In this document: piece by piece, positions 27,359-35,550 of the stretch | Layout: each line of letters starts with the position of its first letter | Position numbering within the stretch: the stretch's first letter is position 1 | The notes under the pieces: generated by a model | Told to the model about the DNA's origin: nothing | Database searches by the model: none | What the model saw: only the letters and a program-made list of their open reading frames with translations | DNA from: Lysinibacter cavernae | GTDB taxonomy: Bacteria; Actinomycetota; Actinomycetes; Actinomycetales; Microbacteriaceae | Length of the DNA stretch: 64,000 bases | Direction: 5' to 3' | Assembly (NCBI RefSeq): GCF_011758565.1 | Contig: NZ_JAAMOX010000001.1 | Location: 1,155,838-1,219,837 of the forward strand | Translations under genes and position numbers: made by a program

Positions 27359-27407
27359 CGCACCAGCCTAGCCCGATTGACCCGCTATCCGGACCCGAAC
27401 TGGCTTG

Positions 27408-28298
27408 CTACACCTCGGCACAATTACACGATTCGCGTCCACGCGAGAGATAGATAAGTCGGTCGAGCAGGTGATGGATAGCCTGGTCCGCGTAATGGCC
27501 TGGAGCCCAGGCCGCGTAGAGCGGCACCGTGAGGCAGGCGCCCTTGTGACTAATGGGATGCGGTGTGACGTTGCTAAAGGCGATGCCCGTGATGATCGGG
27601 AATCCTTTGCCTGCCGTCGCGAGCGCCTGTGCGACGGCAACCGATCTCATCTCACGCATGAAGCTGAGGTCGAGCCCGGCCTCAGCGGCTGCCTCGTCGA
27701 ATCGGATGCGAGAGTAGTGCGTGCGAGTCATGACGATGAGCTTCTGGGCGTCTAAGTTGGAAAGGTTGACGGAGCCAGGAGCAAACGGGTCGTTCTCAAT
27801 GCGAGAGACAACCTGAATATGTGCGTCGACGAGGCGCCGTGATTCGAGTTCACCCGGTGGCACTACGGTGCTGAGGCCGAGGTCGGCCTGCCCGTCCGCA
27901 ATGCGGTGGAAGACGTCAGTCGGTTCAACCGAAAGCACGTCGGCCACGTTAATGTCGGGCTCGCTCGCAACGAGCGGCGCGATGAGGGCCTCAATGGTTG
28001 ATTCTGGCGCAATAATCTGCAGCGGAGGCGAGACCCCTTCCGCGAGGGCAGCGACAAAGCTTCTCGCACGATCCGAGCGAGCGAGAAGGTCACGGGCAAC
28101 GGGAAGAAACAGTTTTCCCGTTGCGCTCAGCACCGTGTGGTTGCGGTGCTGTTGCAAAAGGGTCACACCGAGCGAGGCTTCGAGGCCCCTCAGCTGGCGG
28201 GATACCGACGGCTGCGAGACGCGCACAGCATCGGCGGCGGCCGTCACCGAACCGAAATCTGCCACCGCCACAAAGTATTCGAGGACTCTGAGATTCAT
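27408..28298 (-). CDS. LysR family transcriptional regulator
   Basis: A 296-residue regulator. The N-terminal winged helix 'VLEYFVAVADFGSVTAAADA' and 'VSQPSVSRQLRGLEASLGV' is canonical, followed by a periplasmic-binding-protein-like effector domain. The ATG at 28298 has GGAGG four bases upstream. It is divergent from an MFS transporter and an amidohydrolase gene, which it probably activates in response to their substrate. A 15-bp hairpin (28300-28314) includes the ribosome site. Confidence 0.93.
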   Translation of the reverse strand: MNLRVLEYFVAVADFGSVTAAADAVRVSQPSVSRQLRGLEASLGVTLLQQHRNHTVLSATGKLFLPVARDLLARSDRARSFVAALAEGVSPPLQIIAPESTIEALIAPLVASEPDINVADVLSVEPTDVFHRIADGQADLGLSTVVPPGELESRRLVDAHIQVVSRIENDPFAPGSVNLSNLDAQKLIVMTRTHYSRIRFDEAAAEAGLDLSFMREMRSVAVAQALATAGKGFPIITGIAFSNVTPHPISHKGACLTVPLYAAWAPGHYADQAIHHLLDRLIYLSRGRESCNCAEV

Positions 28299-28299
28299 T

Positions 28300-28314
28300 A
28301 TGCCTCCAAGGCAT
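28300..28314 (-). promoter_or_regulatory. Hairpin overlapping the lysR ribosome site
   Basis: ATGCCT-TGG-AGGCAT on the minus strand; the GGAGG that serves the lysR start lies in the loop and second arm. It could limit lysR translation. Confidence 0.35.
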
Positions 28315-28427
28315 GACTTTACGTACTTTTTGGTCTTAGACAAGCATGAAGTTTCGCTCGATACTAAGTCAAGGCCGTCCAAGGCCGCCACACTGCATCC
28401 CCCGTTACCCGATTCAATGGAGAAACT

Positions 28428-29747
28428 ATGGTTACGACCGCAACACCCGACACGCTGCCCCAAGATAGGGCGCGGCGCTCCACGATCGCCGCGTTTGTTG
28501 GCACCTCAATCGAGTGGTACGACTTTTACATCTTTGGCACAGCGTCTGCCCTCGTCTTCGCCCCACTGTTTTTCCCAGGCGCTGACCCCGTCACCGGCCT
28601 GCTTGCGTCGTTCGCGACCTTCTGGGTCGGCTTCATTGCGCGGCCAATCGGCGGCGTCATCTTCGGCCACCTCGGTGACCGTCTTGGCCGAAAGAATGTG
28701 CTCGTCACAACGCTGCTCCTCATGGGCGTTGCAACCACAATCATCGGCCTCCTGCCAACGTTTGAGACAATCGGCATAGCCGCGCCCATCATCCTTGTGC
28801 TCTGCCGCGCACTTCAAGGCATCGCCGTCGGCGGCGAATGGGGTGGGGCCGTACTGCTCGCTACTGAAAACTCAACAGAACTCAATAAGGGCAAAGCCGG
28901 GATGTGGGTGCAGCAGGGCTCCCCCGTTGGGTCGATCCTTGCCACCGCAACGTTCGCAATTGCGGGATTTTCGATGAGCAACGAGGCCTTCATGGCCTGG
29001 GGCTGGCGCATCCCGTTCCTCCTCTCGGCGGTACTCGTCATCGTTGGATTGGTCATTCGCCTCAAGGTTGAAGAATCCGCAGATTTTGCCGAGGTCAAAA
29101 AGACCAACGAGGTTGTCAAGGTTCCACTCGCGACGCTCTTTGGCAAGCACACCCCGCTCGTGCTTCTCGGCATCGGCGCCAGCGCCATCGGAATCTCCTC
29201 CGCCTACTTCACAAACACGTTTGCGCTCTCATGGACCACCTCATCACTCGGCGTTGACCGAGGCACAATGCTGATGGTGCTGTTCTGCGTCTCCATTCTG
29301 CAGTTCATCGTGCAGCCGTTTGCTCCGCGGTTCTCGCAACGACTCGGCCGCACACGATTTATGGCCACCGTGCTTGGGCTGAATATCGTCATGGTTGTTC
29401 CGATGTTCTTGCTTATTCTCACCGGTAACCCCATCCTGATCGGGCTGGGCCTCGCCCTCTCTATTGCAACGGGGGCTAGCTACTACGCCATGCTTTCGAG
29501 CTTCCTCGCGGATGTCTTCCCAGCGAACATCCGGTACACGGGCGTCTCCGTGTCGTACCAGGTCTGCGGGATGCTCATCGGAGGGTCGACCCCACTTATC
29601 GCCCAGCTTCTGCTCTCGGCGTCAGGAGGCACCCATCCCTGGTTTGTCGCCGCGTACTACACGGTACTGATCGTTCTCACGCTCGTGAGCGTACTTGCCC
29701 TCAGCAAACGCATGTCCACGGCCAAACTTTCCCTCAACCACATCTAG
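28428..29747 (+). CDS. MFS transporter, metabolite:H+ symporter (MHS) family
   Basis: A 439-residue, 12-helix permease. The MHS signatures are clear: 'GTSIEWYDFYIFGTASALVF' at the first helix, 'RPIGGVIFGHLGDRLGRKNVL' loop (key part GHLGDRLGRK) and 'QGIAVGGEWGGAVLLATE' in helix 4. MHS proteins import carboxylates, betaines or amino acid derivatives with protons. GGAG lies five bases before the ATG. Six bases separate it from the amidohydrolase gene, so the pair forms an uptake-and-hydrolysis unit under the divergent LysR. Confidence 0.93.
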   Translation: MVTTATPDTLPQDRARRSTIAAFVGTSIEWYDFYIFGTASALVFAPLFFPGADPVTGLLASFATFWVGFIARPIGGVIFGHLGDRLGRKNVLVTTLLLMGVATTIIGLLPTFETIGIAAPIILVLCRALQGIAVGGEWGGAVLLATENSTELNKGKAGMWVQQGSPVGSILATATFAIAGFSMSNEAFMAWGWRIPFLLSAVLVIVGLVIRLKVEESADFAEVKKTNEVVKVPLATLFGKHTPLVLLGIGASAIGISSAYFTNTFALSWTTSSLGVDRGTMLMVLFCVSILQFIVQPFAPRFSQRLGRTRFMATVLGLNIVMVVPMFLLILTGNPILIGLGLALSIATGASYYAMLSSFLADVFPANIRYTGVSVSYQVCGMLIGGSTPLIAQLLLSASGGTHPWFVAAYYTVLIVLTLVSVLALSKRMSTAKLSLNHI

Positions 29748-29753
29748 GAACCA

Positions 29754-31388
29754 ATGCTTCTCGACACACTTTTCACCAACGGACAGATTCACACCGGCGT
29801 TGCCGGGGCCGCAGTTGCATCGCGTCTCGGGGTGATAGGCGGACGAATCGTTGGTCTCGACGATGATCTTGACGGTGTGAGCGCGCGCAATACTGTCGAT
29901 CTTGACGGCCAAACCATCGTCCCAGGGTTCAACGATGCACACAGGCACCTCGTCTTCCACGGCTTTCGCCTCATGCAGCTCAACCTGCGCCCGGAACGAG
30001 TCTCGACGCTCGCCGATTTCCTCGAAGCGGTTCGGCTTCACGCGGCTACGCTCGCGCCTGACGCCTGGATCATCGGCGGCGGCTATGACCAGAACATCAT
30101 TGGCCGGCACCCAACTGCGGAAGAACTTGATGCCGTGAGCGGAGGGCGACCGGCCTGGCTGTCACACGTCTCCGAGCATATGGGCGTTGGCAACTCGAAG
30201 GCGTTTGCCTTGGCTGGCTGGAGCGATCGGCTCAACGTGCCCGAGATTGAGGGCGGATTTGTCGAGCGCGATTCGACAGGGCGAGCCGTTGGTTTGCTGC
30301 AGGAAAAAGCGCAGGCCATCATCGTCAAGGCCCTGCCGAGCCGCACAACCGCCGATGTGCTCGATGCCATCGCGACCGGTGGCGCCGACGCGCTCAGTAA
30401 CGGCATCACCAGCTTTACCGACCCAGGACTCTTCTCAGTGCTCGCGGAAACGAACGAGTTTGGCGACGTCGCCGTCTACCAGGATGCGCTTGAGCTTGGC
30501 ATACTCCCCCTTCGAGCCAACCTCATGCCCTACATCACAAGTTTGCACAGTCTTCCCTTTTCGTCTCAGGGCGGCCCAGGTTTTGGACTCGATCACGGGA
30601 TGCGCACCGGCCTCGGCAACGAATGGCTACGTATCGGGGGTACAAAGGTACTCAGCGACGGGTCACTCATTGGGCGGTCCGCATTCATGTGCTGCGACTA
30701 TCACGGCGAGCCGGGCAACAGGGGGCTCCTCCAATTCGCGGAGGGCGACCTCAACGACTGGTTGCGGGCGGCGCACCGCTCCGGATGGCAGATCGCGGCC
30801 CACGCAATCGGCGACGGCGCGATCAACACCATCCTCGACATCCTTGAGCAGGCAAACGCTGAGCATCCACGCGCCAACGCGCGGCACCGCATTGAGCACT
30901 TTGGCGTGAGCTCACCAGAACAGGTGGCTCGCGCCGCCGCACTTGGTATCGTCCCCGTACCCCAGCCTCATTTTGTATCGGAGTTTGGCGACGGGATGAT
31001 CGCTGCGCTTGGTCAAGAGCGCGCCGATTGGGCCTACAGGGGCCAGTCGCTGCTCGATGCTGGCATCGTCGTTCCCGGCAGCAGCGACGCGCCCGTCGCC
31101 AACGGGTCAGCGCTGTTTGGCATTCATGACGCGGTAAATCGACGCACCGCGTCAGGCGCGTATGTCGGGCGTACAGAAGCAGTGTCGGTCGAAGACGCCG
31201 TTCGCTCGTTTACGTACGGCTCCGCGTTTGCAAGCCACGAGGAGCGGATCAAGGGCACGCTCCGGAGAGGAATGCTCGCCGACTTTGTTGCGCTTTCGCA
31301 GGACATCTTTACCGTTGAACACGACGCGATTCGCGAGGTCGCCGTCACAAAAACAATCATCGGCGGCGAAGTGGCCTATGCGAGCTAG
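29754..31388 (+). CDS. YtcJ-like amidohydrolase (amidohydrolase family 3)
   Basis: A 544-residue metal-dependent amidohydrolase. Metal-binding His-x-His-equivalent region 'VPGFNDAHRHLVFHGF' (residues about 60-75), the central Lys/His segment 'AAHAIGDGAINTIL', 'RIEHFGVSSPEQV' and the late Asp in 'VPGSSDAPVAN' agree with the YtcJ/amidohydrolase_3 group. Substrates of this group are N-acyl or imidic amides and are rarely known. AGGA lies before the ATG. The preceding transporter probably delivers its substrate. Confidence 0.9.
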   Translation: MLLDTLFTNGQIHTGVAGAAVASRLGVIGGRIVGLDDDLDGVSARNTVDLDGQTIVPGFNDAHRHLVFHGFRLMQLNLRPERVSTLADFLEAVRLHAATLAPDAWIIGGGYDQNIIGRHPTAEELDAVSGGRPAWLSHVSEHMGVGNSKAFALAGWSDRLNVPEIEGGFVERDSTGRAVGLLQEKAQAIIVKALPSRTTADVLDAIATGGADALSNGITSFTDPGLFSVLAETNEFGDVAVYQDALELGILPLRANLMPYITSLHSLPFSSQGGPGFGLDHGMRTGLGNEWLRIGGTKVLSDGSLIGRSAFMCCDYHGEPGNRGLLQFAEGDLNDWLRAAHRSGWQIAAHAIGDGAINTILDILEQANAEHPRANARHRIEHFGVSSPEQVARAAALGIVPVPQPHFVSEFGDGMIAALGQERADWAYRGQSLLDAGIVVPGSSDAPVANGSALFGIHDAVNRRTASGAYVGRTEAVSVEDAVRSFTYGSAFASHEERIKGTLRRGMLADFVALSQDIFTVEHDAIREVAVTKTIIGGEVAYAS

Positions 31389-31444
31389 CTCGGTCATGGC
31401 GATACTATGCGTTCGCCACTGCGCCGGTGCTACTTCAGTGCAGG

Positions 31445-32557
31445 CTAGGCAGGCACCGTCAGTTCAAAATCAACACGACCAACCGGTGAACCGTTGAGCT
31501 GCACCTCAATGGCGTGCTGGCCAGGGTGATACTTGCGTGTTGAGATAACAGCGAAGGAGTGCGACCGGCGCAGTTCGAGCGTTTGGCCAGGCTGAAGTGT
31601 TGCGGTCGTGAGCTTAAACACCTTGCCCGTCTGCGTGCCGTTGGCTTTCTGGTGGAACAGCGTGTAGTCAACGACCATCCGCTGCGGCTGCGTGCCAACG
31701 TTGCGAAGGGTGATCGCAAACGGGAGAGCCTCCCCAAGAGCGACGGCACTCGTCTCGACCGCTGGCCCAGTGACCTCAACTCCTACAACCGGAGCAAAAC
31801 CGAGGAGTGCGAGCGCCTCTGGATCGCCCTTCTTGACGAGCGTGCGCAGAGAATGCTTCACGAGTTGACTCGTGTTCTCGTCACCATCAGCGAGCCAGCG
31901 CGTCGCCGTTTCGCAAACAACCTCTGGATGCTTGCGGCTCAGATCGTTGAGGTGGTTGGCAACCGAGCGCCGCACGTATTCGCTGGGATCGCGATAGAGG
32001 GCGTCAAGAATTGGCAACGTGATGCGCGGATCGGCGGCCAGCCCAGCGACCTGCGTTCCCCAGGGGAGGTACTGTCTCGTGCCCTCGCTCGCGAATCGCC
32101 TGACGTGTTCGTCTGGGTGCATTGTCCACTCACGCACAACAAGGAGCGCCCTGTCGAGGTCGCGGCTGAGCAACGGCCGAATGGCCCACTCGCTCGTGAG
32201 CCGTGGGGTGAGGTCGGCGAGGAGGTACAGCGCAGCTTCAAAGGCCGAGGGATTGCTGCCAAGTTCGGCGAGCGCGGCGGCGGCGACCGCCTCACCAACC
32301 GGCCAGATAAGCCACCCGGCGAAGTCGTCCCGCGCAAGGGCTGCCGTCGTCACGCGCTGCACTTCGGCAAAACTGGCTCCGCAGTCACTGAGATACGCGT
32401 CTCGAAGCAGATCGGTGCGGGCCCGAAGGGTCAGGCCCTTCATCCCTTCAACGGCCGCTGACAGTGCGGAAGCCTCGGTGCCAGGTCGCTGCTCAAGCAC
32501 AGCGTCACGCAGGAGCTCGACAGTTGCTGGGCTGATGAGTTCGTCAGCGAGTGGCAT
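31445..32557 (-). CDS. DNA alkylation repair protein, AlkD/AlkC-like HEAT-repeat family
   Basis: A 370-residue protein built of HEAT-like helical repeats ('PDEHVRRFASEGTRQYLPWG', 'PSEYVRRSVANHLNDLSRKHP', 'LVKHSLRTLVKKGDPEALALLG', each recognisable in parts) followed by a C-terminal beta-sandwich (about residues 265-370). The repeats match AlkC-type 3-methyladenine glycosylases, in which the extra C-terminal Ig-like domain is also known. It would excise alkylated purines. A LexA-box-like palindrome sits 54-71 bp upstream (32611-32628), consistent with damage induction. Confidence 0.82.
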   Translation of the reverse strand: MPLADELISPATVELLRDAVLEQRPGTEASALSAAVEGMKGLTLRARTDLLRDAYLSDCGASFAEVQRVTTAALARDDFAGWLIWPVGEAVAAAALAELGSNPSAFEAALYLLADLTPRLTSEWAIRPLLSRDLDRALLVVREWTMHPDEHVRRFASEGTRQYLPWGTQVAGLAADPRITLPILDALYRDPSEYVRRSVANHLNDLSRKHPEVVCETATRWLADGDENTSQLVKHSLRTLVKKGDPEALALLGFAPVVGVEVTGPAVETSAVALGEALPFAITLRNVGTQPQRMVVDYTLFHQKANGTQTGKVFKLTTATLQPGQTLELRRSHSFAVISTRKYHPGQHAIEVQLNGSPVGRVDFELTVPA

Positions 32558-32610
32558 GCGAAGGGTTCCTTTTGCAGTTCGGTGGGTGCGGCACGATCAG
32601 CACCGACACG

Positions 32611-32628
32611 TTAGAATATATGTTCTAA
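32611..32628. promoter_or_regulatory. LexA-box-like palindrome upstream of the alkylation repair gene
   Basis: TTAGAATATATGTTCTAA, an 18-bp palindrome with one GC-free half. The core GAAT-ATAT-GTTC is one base off the GAAC-N4-GTTC heart of actinobacterial and Bacillus SOS boxes. On the minus strand it overlaps a possible -10 (TATATT) of the repair gene. Confidence 0.45.
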
Positions 32629-32740
32629 TCTCATGCATAGCCTAGCAGGAACGATGAGTCGCGTGGAGCACGCAAACGCGCCATCGACGCCGCCGTCGCG
32701 ACTGCCCTCTTGTCACCATCGAGAGTTGGGCATACAACCG

Positions 32741-33511
32741 TTATCGCTGCACCTGAATCAGTTTGAAGGCTGCCCCGAGCGGGTCGAGGACGGTCACCAT
32801 CCGGCCAAACGGGGTGTCCCTGATCCGATCAACGATCGTGCCTCCAAGCTCAACCGCCCGAGCGGCTGACGCATCGGTATTCGCGACCGAGAAGTAAACA
32901 AGCCACTGCGACGAATCGTCGTCGAGCAAGAATTGTTGCCCGTCCATAATGCCGGCCTTTGCGTTCTCTCGGACGCCAAGGGTGCAGTACCGAAAGTCGT
33001 CATTATCGCTCATCACCGACGTGTTCCAGCCGAAGGCCTCCTGGTAAAACGACACGGCCGACGGATAATCCTTCGTCTGCAGCTCGAACCACGCCGGAGT
33101 CCCAGGCGCCTGGACCTCGTCAAAGCCAAGGTGGGTGCCAGCCTGCCATCCACCAACCGTTGCGCCTGATGGGTCAGTTGCAACGACCATGGTGCCGAGG
33201 TCGTGCACCCGGTGGTTGATCTGGACGAGGCCACCGGTCTCGGCAATGATATGAGCGGCCGCGTCCGCGTTGTCGATATTGAGATACACCGTCCAGAAAT
33301 CGGGAATCACCCCGTTGGTGTTGTTCGGCATCATCCCTGCGATCTGCTTGTCATCAAGGAAAAAATTGATGTAGCCACCCAACTCGCTTCCGCCTTCGCG
33401 GGGAGTCCAGCCGAACAGCTGGGAGTAAAACTCACCGGCCACCAGGGGGTCAGAGCTAAACAGGTCGATCCATACGGGTTCGCCGGTTGTGGTCTGGATG
33501 AACGTTGACAT
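32741..33511 (-). CDS. Two-domain VOC family protein
   Basis: A 256-residue protein with two vicinal oxygen chelate domains: 'WIDLFSSDPLVAGEFYSQLFGW' (first, key part GEFYSQLFGW) and 'WFELQTKDYPSAVSFYQEAFGW' (second, key part SFYQEAFGW). Each ends with a 'DPxGAxxxxxQ' type turn ('ATDPSGATVGGWQ', 'VLDPLGAAFKLIQ'). This tandem form is the CFP30B/'glyoxalase-like' type common in actinobacteria. GAGGGG precedes the ATG at 33511; an upstream in-frame ATG (33550) lacks a site. Substrate unknown. Confidence 0.88.
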   Translation of the reverse strand: MSTFIQTTTGEPVWIDLFSSDPLVAGEFYSQLFGWTPREGGSELGGYINFFLDDKQIAGMMPNNTNGVIPDFWTVYLNIDNADAAAHIIAETGGLVQINHRVHDLGTMVVATDPSGATVGGWQAGTHLGFDEVQAPGTPAWFELQTKDYPSAVSFYQEAFGWNTSVMSDNDDFRYCTLGVRENAKAGIMDGQQFLLDDDSSQWLVYFSVANTDASAARAVELGGTIVDRIRDTPFGRMVTVLDPLGAAFKLIQVQR

Positions 33512-33580
33512 CGGTACCCCTCGTTGCGCGATTGGCGTGTGTGCCCTCATCGTACCGCGCTGCGCACACGCTTCAACAGG

Positions 33581-35515
33581 CTAGCGGCCGCCGCCGCCAC
33601 CGCCACCACCGCCACCACCAGAGAATCCGCCACCCATCGAGCCGCCAGAGAAGCTTCCGCCACTCGACGACGAGCTCGGAGCTGAGGTCGCTTGTGTGGT
33701 CTGCGCCGAGAATCCGGCGACCGAGGTGCTGAATCTGGCCGCGTTGAACATGGTTGCCGAGACAAACCAGTCGGGCTGCTCACTCAACTGTTCATAGTGA
33801 ACAGCGAGCGCCTCTGACCAGCTCTTCTCGATGTTCCACAGCACAGCGTACGGGAGGAGTTTCTCGTAGAGTTTGACGACAGCCCTCGGGTCTGAGGCAT
33901 CAACTCGATCTGCGGTGTTCACGAGCCCTGCCGCGTTCTCGGGGATGAACGGGACCCGGTCGGCTCCAGTCACCGACTGCAGCATGGCAAACCGGTCCTT
34001 CTCTGCCAGCTCAAGGTAAACCTTAAGCCCCTTGATGTACTCCTCCATCTCGGCACCCGCTGAGGTGAGCTGCCTCGGTTTCACTGAAAGAACGGTGACC
34101 GAAACGAGGAGGATCAGCCCGCCAGCCCCCGCGATAAAGGTGTATCCACTCTCAGCATTTGTCATGAGCGTGATCGCGGCCGAGCCAATGGCGAGCACCG
34201 CAAACAGGAACGATCCACCAAGCCACAGTTTTGGCAGCGGCTGACTCGGGAGCGCACGCCAGCCCTTTGTCATCATGCGAGGCTTGACCTTTGCGAGCAC
34301 GGTTTGCATCTTGCTTGCCCTCTCCGCATCGGGGCCGGTGAGCTCGATCACGGCGCCGGGGGCGGGATTTGGCCCAAACAGGGCCTTGATGAGATCAATT
34401 TCGAGGTCGTCAAGCCCATCCAACGTGCGAAACTCAAGCGTGAAGGGGTTCTTGGCCTTACTGCCTTTCTTGGTCACCGCATAGTCGAGGATGCGCACAT
34501 TGTGCCGAACCGCAAAGCTCACGAGTTGGGCAGGCAGCGCGCTGCGCACCGTCGAAATAATGTTCTGCGCCTCAAGCAGGTTGAGGTTCTTGGGAACCGT
34601 GTACTGCGGGATGATGATGCCACGCCCCTGCGGAGCCTTCCACAGGCGGGCGCGCGCGATGCACAACATGACAAACGAGGCAAGCCCAAGGCCAACGAGC
34701 GTGAGTGGCAGAACGGTGTTCCACCACTGCTGCCGAGGAGCCGCGGGAATGACAAACGTGTCGCGGTCAAAGCCAACCGCGATGGTCATGTTCTCTTGAG
34801 CCCCGACTCCCCCGTCAACAGAGGCCCGGAAGAATGCCGGGTCGCTCGGGTCTTGCTCGATCTCACATCCGGCAGTGCTGCCCTGTCCGCCCGAATAGCA
34901 GGCAGCGTTACCGTTCAGCGAATCAACGAGTTCTGGGGCGACACGGAGCTCAACGTTGACCTCGTCAAAGGGCTGGGCCCACTCGGTGCCGTTTGTGTCC
35001 CAGTAGAACTCATTTGCGTTGGTATTTGAAAAGTCACGCACAACGTTGGTCTGTTCATACGTCAACACAAACGTGTGCTCCCCGAGCAGGTACTCGTCAG
35101 TTCCAACCGAAACAGCAAGAAAGTTGCCGTCCCGCTCAGTCTCGTACGGGACCGGCTGGCCGAGGGAATCCGTGACCGAGCCAAAGCGGGTGTTGAGGTC
35201 GACCCCGTTGTAGTCGGTCGGGATGTATCGAATGATGCCGCGGTTCTGCGGATAGTCCGGGAACTGGGCGACGAGCGTCTCGACGGTCCTGAGGTTCGAC
35301 TCGTTGTCGACGCCCCTGCTCAGCAAATATTCGGCGTGAAAGCTTGAAAACCGAAAGTCATTCACATCGGCCGACGCCGACTGGACGGAAACGGCCAGCG
35401 AGCCAACGATGGCCGTGACGGTGAACCCAAGAAGGGCCACTGCGGCAAGGAGTTTTTGGGGGAAGCCATGCAGAGACGGCGTTCGTCGAGACAGCGTTCG
35501 CATTCGTCGAGTCAT
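33581..35515 (-). CDS. DUF2207 family membrane protein with Gly-rich tail
   Basis: A 644-residue envelope protein. A signal peptide (cleavage near residue 49, ASA-DV) precedes an extracytoplasmic DUF2207 domain, a membrane helix near 260-285, a long cytosolic domain, two further helices around 435-485 and a cytosolic C-terminal part ending in a pure Gly/Ser tail ('GGGFSGGGGGGGGGGGR'), which is the hallmark of this family. Role unknown; the family is widespread in Gram-positives. TATCCT lies six bases before the ATG, suggesting a leaderless transcript. Confidence 0.9.
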   Translation of the reverse strand: MTRRMRTLSRRTPSLHGFPQKLLAAVALLGFTVTAIVGSLAVSVQSASADVNDFRFSSFHAEYLLSRGVDNESNLRTVETLVAQFPDYPQNRGIIRYIPTDYNGVDLNTRFGSVTDSLGQPVPYETERDGNFLAVSVGTDEYLLGEHTFVLTYEQTNVVRDFSNTNANEFYWDTNGTEWAQPFDEVNVELRVAPELVDSLNGNAACYSGGQGSTAGCEIEQDPSDPAFFRASVDGGVGAQENMTIAVGFDRDTFVIPAAPRQQWWNTVLPLTLVGLGLASFVMLCIARARLWKAPQGRGIIIPQYTVPKNLNLLEAQNIISTVRSALPAQLVSFAVRHNVRILDYAVTKKGSKAKNPFTLEFRTLDGLDDLEIDLIKALFGPNPAPGAVIELTGPDAERASKMQTVLAKVKPRMMTKGWRALPSQPLPKLWLGGSFLFAVLAIGSAAITLMTNAESGYTFIAGAGGLILLVSVTVLSVKPRQLTSAGAEMEEYIKGLKVYLELAEKDRFAMLQSVTGADRVPFIPENAAGLVNTADRVDASDPRAVVKLYEKLLPYAVLWNIEKSWSEALAVHYEQLSEQPDWFVSATMFNAARFSTSVAGFSAQTTQATSAPSSSSSGGSFSGGSMGGGFSGGGGGGGGGGGR

Positions 35516-35550
35516 ACTTCGAGGATAGTGCGCGCCAGCTCCTGTCCCCT

